From the NCBI GenBank assembly GCA_964606085.1, contig CAZSFD010000088.1:1-21731 (forward strand): a DNA stretch of 21,731 nt, given 5' to 3'. The notes under the pieces were generated by a model. The model was not told where the DNA came from, made no database searches, and saw only the letters and a list, made by a program, of their open reading frames with translations. The position numbers were made by a program, and so were the translations under genes. How positions within the stretch are numbered: position 1 is the first letter of the stretch; each line of letters opens with the position of its first letter. The DNA comes from CAIQJJ01 sp964606085. Its GTDB lineage: Bacteria > Chloroflexota > Anaerolineae > Anaerolineales > UBA4823. Of this stretch, positions 13,998 through 21,677 are shown piece after piece.

Positions 13998-15020
13998 ATG
14001 TCTGCTTCTTTGCGCAGTTTCTTGATCACGCGTTTGTTGTTGACGATCCCCATGGTGTTGATTCTGATCACGATGGTCTTTTTCGTGATGCGCATCTTGC
14101 CTGGCGACCCGATCCGTTCGCAGCTTGGCCCACGCGTCAGCGAGGAACAGGCTGAACAGATTCGCGAACGGCTGGGGCTGAATCGCCCCGTCTATGTGCA
14201 ATACGTTGATTTTTTATGGCGAATGATCACCCTCGATTTTGGAACGGCGCTAACCCAGGGTGAGCGTCCTATCCGCGATGAACTGGCCGAACGCCTGCCC
14301 GCCACGATTGAATTAACCGTGCCGGCCATGGCGCTGACGGCCCTGATTGGCATTCTCCTGGGGGCGTTGGCGGCACGTCATCGGAAAAAGCCCGCCGATT
14401 ATAGTATCCGTTTATTTTCGATTGTCATTTACTCAATCCCAATTTTCTTTATGGGGTTGCTTTTCCAAATCATCTTTTCGGTACGCATGAACCTCCTGCC
14501 GCTGGCTGGCCGGATGGATTCGTTGATTATGCTGACGTTTGAATCGCCCACGAACTTTTACGTGTTTGATGCGATATTAACTCGCAACTGGCCTGCCCTC
14601 CAGTCGGCTCTGGCGCACCTGATCATGCCATCGGTCACATTGGGCCTGGCGTTGTGCGGCGTGTTTATTCGCCTGACACGCGTGAACATGATCGAGTCCT
14701 TGCAATCAGACTTTATCACCGCCGGACGTGCGCGCGGCATCCCTGAACGGACTCTGGTATATCGCCATGCCTTGCGCAACACTTTTATTCCCATCATGAC
14801 CCTGATCGGCCTGCAATTTGCCATCCTGCTGGCCGGGGCGGTGTTGACCGAAACGACTTTTTCCTGGCCGGGCATGGGGCGTTACCTGGTCGAGCGCATT
14901 GAACTGCGCGATTACACCGCCGTGCAGGCCACCATCGGCGTCTTTGCCATTTTCGTGGGGCTGATCACACTGTTGATGGATATGTTGTATGCATTCGTAG
15001 ACCCTCGCATTCGTTATTGA
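13998..15020 (+). CDS. oppB: Peptide ABC transporter permease, OppB/DppB type
   Basis: This is a 340-residue inner membrane permease. The first TM helix (ITRLLLTIPMVLILITMVFFVM) is followed by RILPGDPIRSQLG, the conserved OppB/DppB motif, then a periplasmic stretch and five further hydrophobic segments. The EAA loop for ATPase contact is FITAGRARGIPERTLVYRHALRN near residue 240-262, and GAVLTETTFSWPGMGRYL is the usual C-terminal signature, ending VDPRIRY. The start at 13998 follows TTGGAG; a GTG further up (13977) overlaps the hairpin and is less likely. It ends with TGA at 15018-15020, 5 nt before the next gene. It pairs with OppC to form the translocation channel. Confidence 0.94.
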   Translation: MSASLRSFLITRLLLTIPMVLILITMVFFVMRILPGDPIRSQLGPRVSEEQAEQIRERLGLNRPVYVQYVDFLWRMITLDFGTALTQGERPIRDELAERLPATIELTVPAMALTALIGILLGALAARHRKKPADYSIRLFSIVIYSIPIFFMGLLFQIIFSVRMNLLPLAGRMDSLIMLTFESPTNFYVFDAILTRNWPALQSALAHLIMPSVTLGLALCGVFIRLTRVNMIESLQSDFITAGRARGIPERTLVYRHALRNTFIPIMTLIGLQFAILLAGAVLTETTFSWPGMGRYLVERIELRDYTAVQATIGVFAIFVGLITLLMDMLYAFVDPRIRY

Positions 15021-15025
15021 ACCTC

Positions 15026-16285
15026 ATGGAAGAAACCGAAAAAACTCCTACCCCCCAAAGTGTGCCCGATTGGCAGCTCGAACTCGACCGCGTCGGCTTC
15101 GTCCGGCGTATGTTGTTGGCGCGCAAATGGTATGGCGGCGATTGGTGGTTTGTCGTCATCAGCGCCATCATGCTGTTGTTGATTGTCATTGTGGGCATCT
15201 TTCCGCAGTGGTTCGCTCCGTATGATCCCAAGGTGGAAGTTGGGCCATCTTTATTAGCCCCGGGCGAAGTACCATTGGGATATGTTTTGATCGTGCAAAA
15301 GGAAAGCGGCGTTCAAGCACTGCCAGAAATTGCCACCAATAAAAACAATATCGGCTTTATCGTTGGCAGCCCCGCCAGCCAGGCCCTGCGCGAAGCCCTG
15401 GACACCCTCAACGCCGACGCCGAAGCGCAGGGGCAAAACGTGCGTTACCAACCGCGTGCCCGGCGCTATGATGACATCGCTACCGGTCTGGCCGACTTAC
15501 AGTCAGGCAAAATAGATGGCTTTGTGGCTTCCGATGAAGAATTGGGTGAAAGCCTGGATCATCAAGATGCTTTGGTGATTGTCGGTTCGCTCGGTGGGGA
15601 GCGCAATACGGGTTTTATCTTTGGAACCAACCAGATCGGTCAGGATGTGTTCAGCCGCATCATTTGGGGCACACGCATTGCCATTATCGTGGGCCTCACT
15701 TCGGCCATTGTGGCCTTTCTGATTGGCGTACCACTGGGGTTGATCGCCGGGTTTGTCAGCGGTGGGTTGGATCGGGTGCTGACCCTCATTATGGATAGTT
15801 TGTACTCATTCCCCGGGTTGATTCTGGCAATTGCCATCGCCGCCGTGCTAGGGCCAGGCCTGATGAATATCATCATCGCCATTGCTGTGCTTTACGTGCC
15901 GACCTATTATCGTATTGTGCGCGGTCAGACGCTTTCGGTGAAACAGGAGTTATATGTGGATGCGGCTCGCAGCCTGGGGGCAACGCCATTCACCATTTTG
16001 TGGCGTTATATCTTCCCCAATGTAATCCCCTCGGTGGTGATCATCTTCTCTGTCAACGTGGCCGATGCCATCTTGACCGAGGCGGGTCTGAGCTTCCTTG
16101 GTCTGGGGCTGCCACCCGATATACCTGATTGGGGGATTGATTTGGCGCGCGGACAAGATTACCTGCGGCGTGCCTGGTGGTTGATCACTTTTCCTGGCCT
16201 GATGGTCAGCCTGGTGACATTGTCGTTCAGCATGTTGGGCGAGAGTCTGGCCGAGATTCTCAATCCTCGTCTGGCGGAGTTGTAG
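15026..16285 (+). CDS. oppC: OppC/DppC-type permease with inserted SBP-like lobe
   Basis: This is a 419-residue inner membrane permease, about 110-120 longer than typical DppC/OppC proteins. Residues 1-70 are a cytoplasmic tail plus TM1 ending in WFAPYDP; residues 200-419 are the normal permease body starting FGTNQIGQDVFSRIIWGTR, with the EAA loop VDAARSLGATPFTILWRYIFPN (311-332), LTEAGLSFLGLGLPP, and DWGIDLARGQ. Between them, about residues 82-196 are inserted in the first periplasmic loop: PLGYVLIVQKESG, NIGFIVGSPASQALREAL, YDDIATGLADLQSGKIDGFVAS and DALVIVGSL, which follow the order of one lobe of SBP_bac_3 amino-acid-binding proteins. The start at 15026 is chosen over a TTG at 15017 that overlaps the oppB stop; the two genes are probably translationally coupled. 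Confidence 0.9.
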   Translation: MEETEKTPTPQSVPDWQLELDRVGFVRRMLLARKWYGGDWWFVVISAIMLLLIVIVGIFPQWFAPYDPKVEVGPSLLAPGEVPLGYVLIVQKESGVQALPEIATNKNNIGFIVGSPASQALREALDTLNADAEAQGQNVRYQPRARRYDDIATGLADLQSGKIDGFVASDEELGESLDHQDALVIVGSLGGERNTGFIFGTNQIGQDVFSRIIWGTRIAIIVGLTSAIVAFLIGVPLGLIAGFVSGGLDRVLTLIMDSLYSFPGLILAIAIAAVLGPGLMNIIIAIAVLYVPTYYRIVRGQTLSVKQELYVDAARSLGATPFTILWRYIFPNVIPSVVIIFSVNVADAILTEAGLSFLGLGLPPDIPDWGIDLARGQDYLRRAWWLITFPGLMVSLVTLSFSMLGESLAEILNPRLAEL

Positions 16286-16287
16286 CC

Positions 16288-17265
16288 ATGAGCGATGCTC
16301 CCCTCGTCCAAATTCGCGATTTATCCGTCACTTATCAAACCCGCCTCGGCCCGGTCAGTGCAGTCGATCATATTTCTTTCGACATTCAACGCGGCGAAAT
16401 CCTGGGCCTGGTAGGCGAAAGTGGTTGCGGCAAAAGCACGCTGGGCAAGGCCCTGATGCGCATGGTTGCCCCTCCGTCGAAAATCAGCAGCGGCCAAATT
16501 ATCTTTGATGGTGAAAATATCATGACCTTCGACGAGAATCGCCTGCGCGATTTTCGCGGTCGCAAGGTCAGCATGATCTTTCAAGACCCGATGACTTCGC
16601 TGAATCCCGTCCAACGTGTTGACCAGCATTTGGTCGAAGCCATTCAGGTTCACGAACCCCGTACCGCCAAAGAGAAAGCGCTGGAACGGGTGCGTTCCTT
16701 GATTGAGCGTCTGGGCATTCAGGAGCGCCGTTTGAGCGCCTACCCTCACCAATTATCGGGTGGGATGCGCCAACGCGTGATGATTGGCTTGGGTCTGGTA
16801 CTGAATGCGAACCTGATCATTGCCGACGAAGCCACCACCTCGCTGGATGTCATCGTCGAAGCCAAGCTGGTGGATGAATTTAAGAAAATCCGTCAAGATT
16901 TTGGCGTGTCGCTGCTGGCGATCACTCACAACATCGCTCTTGTGGCTGAACTGGCTGATCGCATTGCGGTGATGTATGCGGGTCATCTGGTAGAACTTGG
17001 CCCCATCGCTCAAGTTTTTGATGATCCCCAGCACCCTTACACCCAGGGATTGTTGCAATCTGTGCCTAGCGTCAAGCTGGATGACACCCGTGAACTCTAC
17101 AAGATGGCCGGAGAACCGCCTAACCTGACTCGCCCACCGTCGGGTTGTCGTTTCCACCCGCGCTGTCCACGCGCCATGCCAGCCTGCACAACCCATGAAC
17201 CTGATTTTCAGGAGGCGCAGCCTCGTCGTTGGGTTAAATGTTGGCTGTATCAAGCGCACCCTTAA
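16288..17265 (+). CDS. oppD: Peptide ABC transporter ATPase, OppD/DppD type
   Basis: This is a 325-residue cytoplasmic ATPase. Walker A is GESGCGKST (43-51), Q-loop IFQDPMTSLNP, signature LSGGMRQR (156-163), Walker B LIIADE with Glu181, then ATTSLD in place of the more common PTTALD, and H-loop AITHN. The C-terminal oligopeptide-transporter extension has GEPPNLTRPPSGCRFHPRCPRAMPAC with the cysteines typical of OppD/DppD/OppF proteins. The start at 16288 is 2 nt after the oppC stop, with GGAG 9-12 nt upstream. With OppF it forms the heterodimeric motor below the OppB-OppC channel. It lacks any membrane segment. Confidence 0.95.
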   Translation: MSDAPLVQIRDLSVTYQTRLGPVSAVDHISFDIQRGEILGLVGESGCGKSTLGKALMRMVAPPSKISSGQIIFDGENIMTFDENRLRDFRGRKVSMIFQDPMTSLNPVQRVDQHLVEAIQVHEPRTAKEKALERVRSLIERLGIQERRLSAYPHQLSGGMRQRVMIGLGLVLNANLIIADEATTSLDVIVEAKLVDEFKKIRQDFGVSLLAITHNIALVAELADRIAVMYAGHLVELGPIAQVFDDPQHPYTQGLLQSVPSVKLDDTRELYKMAGEPPNLTRPPSGCRFHPRCPRAMPACTTHEPDFQEAQPRRWVKCWLYQAHP

Positions 17266-17278
17266 CCAGGAAATGATC

Positions 17279-18310
17279 ATGTCTGATATGTATACGAAAA
17301 TGGACTCACAAAATCTGGTGGAAATCTCCCACTTGAAGAAATGGTTCCCGGTGCAAAAAAGCTTACTGGAGCAGTTGGCCGTTGGGCGTACCGATTATGT
17401 GCGTGCTGTAGATGGCGTCTCGTTTACCATCCGGCGCGGCGAAGCATTTGGGCTGGCAGGAGAAAGTGGTAGCGGTAAGACCACCATCGGGCGACTGGCA
17501 ATTGGTATGGAGACCCCTACCGAAGGGGATATCCTTTTTGATGGAATAAACCTGAAATCCTTACAGCCAGAAGCGCTACGCCGCTTACGCCGCCGCATGC
17601 AGGTAATTTACCAGGATCCAATGGCATCTCTCAATCCGCGCCTTTCCCTCGGTGAAGCCGTCATGCAGGGCCTGAAAATCCATTTCCCCGAGAAATCGAA
17701 GGAACATCGCGACATTGCTTTGACGATGATGGATAAAGTGGGCTTGACCCCGCCAAAATTCTACTTCAACAAATTCCCCCACCAAATTTCGGGGGGGCAA
17801 CGTCAGCGAGTGGTGATTGCACGCGCATTGGTGACACACCCCGATTTGATCCTGGCCGATGAACCCATCGCCATGGCCGATGTTTCGGTGCGGGCCTTGT
17901 TGCTGGATTTAATGATTCAGCTCAAAGATGAGTTGAATTTGACCTATCTGTTTATCACGCATGATTTGGCAACCGCGAAATATATCTGTGATCGAATAGG
18001 CATTCTTTATTTGGGACAATTTGCGGAAATTGGCGAGTTGCGCCAAATCTACGCACACCCCATGCACCCTTATACTCAGGCGCTACTGGCGGCTGTCCCG
18101 GTGCCGAATCCCTGCCAGCGGCGCACACAGGCCATGCCAGAGGGCGAGATTCCCAATCCAATCAATCCGCCGCCTGGCTGTCGTTTTCACCCACGTTGCA
18201 CATTTGCACAAGATCGCTGTAAACAAGATCAGCCGGCTTTACGCGAACTGCACCCGGACCATTGGGTGGCCTGTCATTTGGCCGAACAATTTATGGGAGG
18301 AGATTTTTGA
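17279..18310 (+). CDS. oppF: Peptide ABC transporter ATPase, OppF/DppF type
   Basis: This is a 343-residue cytoplasmic ATPase. KWFPVQKSLLEQL near residue 21 is the typical OppF opening; Walker A GESGSGKTT (61-69), Q-loop VIYQDPMASLNP, signature ISGGQRQR, Walker B LILADEP followed by IAMADVS where most family members have VSALDVS, and H-loop FITHD. The C-terminal extension ends NPPPGCRFHPRCTFAQDRCKQ, the Cys-rich OppF tail. Three ATGs lie close together (17273, 17279, 17288); 17279 has AGGA at 8 nt and is preferred. It is the last gene of the operon; I see no terminator before the str operon promoter, so some read-through into rpsL is possible. Confidence 0.94.
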   Translation: MSDMYTKMDSQNLVEISHLKKWFPVQKSLLEQLAVGRTDYVRAVDGVSFTIRRGEAFGLAGESGSGKTTIGRLAIGMETPTEGDILFDGINLKSLQPEALRRLRRRMQVIYQDPMASLNPRLSLGEAVMQGLKIHFPEKSKEHRDIALTMMDKVGLTPPKFYFNKFPHQISGGQRQRVVIARALVTHPDLILADEPIAMADVSVRALLLDLMIQLKDELNLTYLFITHDLATAKYICDRIGILYLGQFAEIGELRQIYAHPMHPYTQALLAAVPVPNPCQRRTQAMPEGEIPNPINPPPGCRFHPRCTFAQDRCKQDQPALRELHPDHWVACHLAEQFMGGDF

Positions 18311-18329
18311 AAATCGCTTTCCCAATTTC

Positions 18330-18358
18330 TTGACTCACCTTAATGCGCATGGTAAAAT
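18330..18358 (+). promoter_or_regulatory. Promoter of the str operon
   Basis: TTGACT (18330-18335), 17-bp spacer, and TAAAAT (18353-18358), the latter preceded by TGG as in an extended -10. It gives a leader of about 145 nt before rpsL. Confidence 0.8.
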
Positions 18359-18383
18359 CGCCCTCCGTTGCCCTAAGAACCAT

Positions 18384-18458
18384 AGGTGTTCAAAACACCT
18401 CAATTTATAGCAAACAATTCAAGTGAGGCCATCGAGCAGTGTAGATGGCCTCCCTTGA
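18384..18458 (+). promoter_or_regulatory. Two stem-loops in the rpsL leader
   Basis: Stem 1: AGGTGTT (18384-18390) pairs with AACACCT (18394-18400) over a 3-nt loop. Stem 2: TCAAG (18419-18423) plus GAGGCCATC (18425-18433) pair with GATGGCCTC (18444-18452) plus CTTGA (18454-18458), with one internal mismatch and a 10-nt loop. No U tract follows either. Leaders of ribosomal protein operons often bind one of their products; a regulatory role here is inferred only from structure and position. In the remaining part up to the rpsL start I see only the ribosome binding site. Confidence 0.6.
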
Positions 18459-18510
18459 TGGATAGACACAACCGAATTTCGGAAGATTTGTTCTAGTTTT
18501 GGAGGCAAGT

Positions 18511-18930
18511 GTGCCCACAATCAGTCAACTTGTTCGTAAAGGACGCCAGTCCAAGAAAACCAAGAGTAAAGCCCCTGCGCTGCTGTACACATTGAATTCG
18601 ATGAAGCAACGTCGCACCCGCCAGGCCAAAGGCGCCCCCCAAAAGCGTGGCGTTTGCACGGTAGTGCGTACGCAAACCCCCAAGAAGCCTAACTCGGCTT
18701 TGCGTAAAGTTGCCCGTGTGCGCCTGACCAATGGTGTCGAAGTCACCGCTTATATTCCTGGCGAGGGTCACTCGTTGCAGGAACACTCGGTGGTCTTGGT
18801 GCGCGGTGGCCGTGTGCGCGACTTGCCCGGCGTGCGCTATCACATCGTTCGCGGTACCCTGGATACGACCGGTGTGAATAATCGCAAGCAAGGTCGCTCT
18901 AAATACGGTTCGAAAACGCCTAAGAAGTAA
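18511..18930 (+). CDS. rpsL: 30S ribosomal protein S12
   Basis: This is a 139-residue protein of the small-subunit decoding centre. The start is GTG at 18511 with GGAGG 5 nt upstream, giving the family N-terminus (M/V)PTISQLVRKGR. Conserved blocks are KGAPQKRGVCTVV, TPKKPNSALRKVARVRL, YIPGEGHSLQEHSVVLVRGGR and RDLPGVRYHIVRG, with the basic tail RSKYGSKTPKK. Compared with E. coli S12 (124 residues) it has a 15-residue insertion around 25-39 (YTLNSMKQRRTRQA region). Lys58 matches E. coli Lys43, but Arg103 stands at the position of E. coli Lys88. It is the first gene of the str operon, with rpsG 90 nt downstream. Confidence 0.98.
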   Translation: MPTISQLVRKGRQSKKTKSKAPALLYTLNSMKQRRTRQAKGAPQKRGVCTVVRTQTPKKPNSALRKVARVRLTNGVEVTAYIPGEGHSLQEHSVVLVRGGRVRDLPGVRYHIVRGTLDTTGVNNRKQGRSKYGSKTPKK

Positions 18931-19020
18931 ACTGCCTGTTGACCGATGGCGATCTCCTGATGCCGATTGCAGGCGATTAAGATTGTCAATTTTTTGTTTT
19001 GATTATGATGGAGTAGTCGA

Positions 19021-19491
19021 ATGTCTCGACGTAGTAAACCAGAAAAGCGCGAAATCATCCCGGATGCTCGCTACAATAGTGTGCATGTGCAATCTTTTAT
19101 CAATCGCATCCTGCGCGACGGCAAAAAAAGCCTGGCGGCAGGCCTGATTTATGATGCGTTTGAAATGATCGAAGAGCGCACCAAGCGCAATCCTGTTGAA
19201 GTTTTCGAGCAGGCGTTGAAAAACGTCGGGCCGGTGATGGAAGTCCGCCCGCGTCGCGTGGGTGGCGCCACATACCAGGTGCCGATGGAAGTGCCTGCTT
19301 TCCGCCGTTTTGCTTTGGCCACTCGTTGGCTGATTTCCGCAGCCAAATCTCGCTCAGGAAAAACCTTTTCTGAGAAATTGGCCGCCGAATTTATGGATGC
19401 GGCCAATAACCAGGGTGCTGCTATCCGTAAGCGCGAAGAAGTTCACAAGATGGCCGAAGCAAACCGCGCTTTTTCTCACTATCGCGCGTAA
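19021..19491 (+). CDS. rpsG: 30S ribosomal protein S7
   Basis: This is a 156-residue primary 16S rRNA-binding protein that nucleates the 3' major (head) domain of the small subunit. It begins MSRRSKPEKREIIPD, with LINRIL-type helix FINRILRDGKKSLA, then NPVEVFEQALKNVGPVMEVRPRRVGGATYQVP, the family's most conserved block, RFALATRWLISAAKSR, and MAEANRAFSHYRA at the end. Length is exactly typical. GGAG lies 7 nt before the ATG. In E. coli S7 represses its own operon by binding the rpsL-rpsG gap; here the 90-bp gap contains a T-rich stretch but no structure I can assign. Confidence 0.98.
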   Translation: MSRRSKPEKREIIPDARYNSVHVQSFINRILRDGKKSLAAGLIYDAFEMIEERTKRNPVEVFEQALKNVGPVMEVRPRRVGGATYQVPMEVPAFRRFALATRWLISAAKSRSGKTFSEKLAAEFMDAANNQGAAIRKREEVHKMAEANRAFSHYRA

Positions 19492-19524
19492 ATTTCGTTC
19501 ATTTCATGGATAGATTGGTGGTGT

Positions 19525-19546
19525 GACCGCCCCATTCGGGGCGGTC
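19525..19546 (+). promoter_or_regulatory. 9-bp hairpin between rpsG and fusA
   Basis: GACCGCCCC (19525-19533) pairs perfectly with GGGGCGGTC (19538-19546) over an ATTC loop. No U tract follows, so full termination is unlikely within this operon. It may be an mRNA processing or stabilising element, or affect fusA expression. Confidence 0.6.
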
Positions 19547-19574
19547 TCTCATGTGTCTAAAGAGAGAGAAACCG

Positions 19575-21647
19575 ATGCCTCGCCAGTACCCTTTAGAGAA
19601 ATACCGCAACATCGGCATTATTGCCCACATAGACGCCGGGAAAACCACCACCACTGAGCGTGTCCTGTTTTATACCGGTAAGACACACCGCATCGGTTCT
19701 GTTGATGACGGTACTACGGTGACGGACTGGATGGAACAGGAACGCGAACGCGGCATCACCATTGTTTCAGCCGCGGTCAGTTGCGAATGGAAAGGGTATC
19801 AAATCAACGTCATTGATACACCCGGCCATATTGATTTCACTGCCGAAGTACAGCGTTCTTTGCGTGTGTTGGATGGCGGTGTGGTGGTTTTCGACGCTGT
19901 TCAAGGCGTTGAGCCGCAGAGCGAAACCGTTTGGCGGCAAGCTGATCGGTATGGTGTGCCGCGGATTTGCTTTGTCAACAAGATGGATCGTGTGGGCGCA
20001 TCATTTGAACGCACGATTGAATCGGTTCGCAACCGCCTGGGCGCTAATCCCGTGGCGATGCAATTGCCCATTGGCAGCGAGGCTGCTTTCAAAGGTGTTG
20101 TAGATTTACTTACTCAGCGGGCGATTATCTGGGAAGATGACCTGGGCCGTGAGCCAGTTGACATGGAAATCCCCGTTGATTTGTGCTCGAACGTTGCTGC
20201 TTGGCGGGCGGTGCTGGTCGAAAAAATCGCCGAGACCGACGACGAATTAACCTTGAAGTATCTCGAAGGCGAAGAAATTTCCCTCGATGAATTGAAGATT
20301 GCCCTGCGGCGCGCCGTAATTGCTGGCAAAATCAATCCGATGTTTTGTGGCAGTTCTTTGCGCAATAAGGGTGTTCAACCGGTGCTGGACGCAGTTATTG
20401 ATTATTTGCCTTCCCCGTCCGATATTCCAGCGGTTAAGGGGATACACCCCAAAACATCTGAAGAAGTGGAGCGTCCCGCGATGGATGATGCTCCGATGAG
20501 CGCCCTGGTCTTTAAAATCGTAACCGATCCTTATGTCGGCCGCCTGGCATACTTCCGGGTTTATTCAGGCAAGGTGACCCAGGCTGCCATGGCTTATAAC
20601 CCGGGCAAAGACCGCCGCGAGCGCATTGGCCGCCTTATCCGCATGTACGCCGACCGCCGCGATGATGTGGAAGAAGTGTTAGCGGGTGATATTGGCGCCG
20701 TCCTCGGTTTGAAAGAAACGTTTACCGGGGATACGCTCTGTGACTCTGGCAATCCGGTGATCCTTGAAAACATTACCTTCCCTGAACCCGTGATCTCCGT
20801 GGCTGTTGAACCAAAGACGGTCGCTGATCAAGACAAAATGGGTGAGGCGTTACGCAAACTTTCTGAGGAAGACCCTACTTTTCGCGTTCATGCCAACACG
20901 GAAACCGGCCAAACGGTTATTTCTGGCATGGGCGAATTGCACCTCGAAATCCTGGTCGATCGCATGTTGCGGGAATTCAAAGTGCAGGCCCGGGTTGGCA
21001 AACCGCATGTTTCTTATCGCGAATCCATTACTCGTGCGCTCGATAAAGTGGATTACCGCCATGTCAAACAAAGCGGTGGCCGAGGGCAATATGGTCATGT
21101 GGTTTTCCGGATTGAGCCGGGCGATCCTGGCTCAGGTATTGTGTATGAAAATGAAATTATCGGTGGCGCTATCCCCAAAGAGTATTTCAATGCCATCGAA
21201 AAGGGTGTCCGCGAGGCGGCTGAAGCTGGTGTTTTGGCTGGATACCCCGTGACCGATGTCAAAGTTGTTCTTTATGATGGCTCCTACCACGAAGTGGACT
21301 CAAACGAGATGGCCTTCAAAACGGCGGCAGCGATGGGCTTCAAAGAAGGTATCCAACGCGCTGCTCCCATTTTGCAAGAGCCGATTATGAAGGTAGAAGT
21401 CCTTGTTCCAGAGGAATACCTGGGCGACATTCTCGGCCAATTGAGCGGACGGCGTGGCGAAATTCAAGGTATGGAAGCACGACCGGGCAACGCCCAGGCG
21501 GCGCGAGCGATGGTGCCGCTGGCAGAAATGTTTGGTTATGCCACTGATTTGCGTTCGGCAACCCAGGGACGCGGTGTTTTTACCATGGAATTTGACCACT
21601 ATGCTCGGGTTCCCGAGAATGTGGCGAAAGTAATCTTAAACCGATAA
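19575..21647 (+). CDS. fusA: Elongation factor G
   Basis: This 690-residue cytoplasmic GTPase drives tRNA-mRNA translocation on the ribosome and helps recycle ribosomes. The G domain has HIDAGKTT (18-25), the switch I region with RGITI, DTPGH (81-85) and NKMD (135-138); the G5-like block is CGSSLRNKGVQPVLDAVIDYLPSP. Later domains show VFKIVTDPYVGRLAYFRVYSG (domain II), SVAVEPKT and GMGELHLEILVDRM (domain III), SGGRGQYGHV (domain IV tip region) and PILQEPIMKVEV (domain V). The start at 19575 fits the family N-terminus (MPRQYPLEKYRNIGIIAHID) with GAGAGA as a modest ribosome binding site. It is followed after 30 nt by tuf. Confidence 0.98.
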   Translation: MPRQYPLEKYRNIGIIAHIDAGKTTTTERVLFYTGKTHRIGSVDDGTTVTDWMEQERERGITIVSAAVSCEWKGYQINVIDTPGHIDFTAEVQRSLRVLDGGVVVFDAVQGVEPQSETVWRQADRYGVPRICFVNKMDRVGASFERTIESVRNRLGANPVAMQLPIGSEAAFKGVVDLLTQRAIIWEDDLGREPVDMEIPVDLCSNVAAWRAVLVEKIAETDDELTLKYLEGEEISLDELKIALRRAVIAGKINPMFCGSSLRNKGVQPVLDAVIDYLPSPSDIPAVKGIHPKTSEEVERPAMDDAPMSALVFKIVTDPYVGRLAYFRVYSGKVTQAAMAYNPGKDRRERIGRLIRMYADRRDDVEEVLAGDIGAVLGLKETFTGDTLCDSGNPVILENITFPEPVISVAVEPKTVADQDKMGEALRKLSEEDPTFRVHANTETGQTVISGMGELHLEILVDRMLREFKVQARVGKPHVSYRESITRALDKVDYRHVKQSGGRGQYGHVVFRIEPGDPGSGIVYENEIIGGAIPKEYFNAIEKGVREAAEAGVLAGYPVTDVKVVLYDGSYHEVDSNEMAFKTAAAMGFKEGIQRAAPILQEPIMKVEVLVPEEYLGDILGQLSGRRGEIQGMEARPGNAQAARAMVPLAEMFGYATDLRSATQGRGVFTMEFDHYARVPENVAKVILNR

Positions 21648-21677
21648 CAGATTTCACGGGAATCTTGAGGAGAATTT

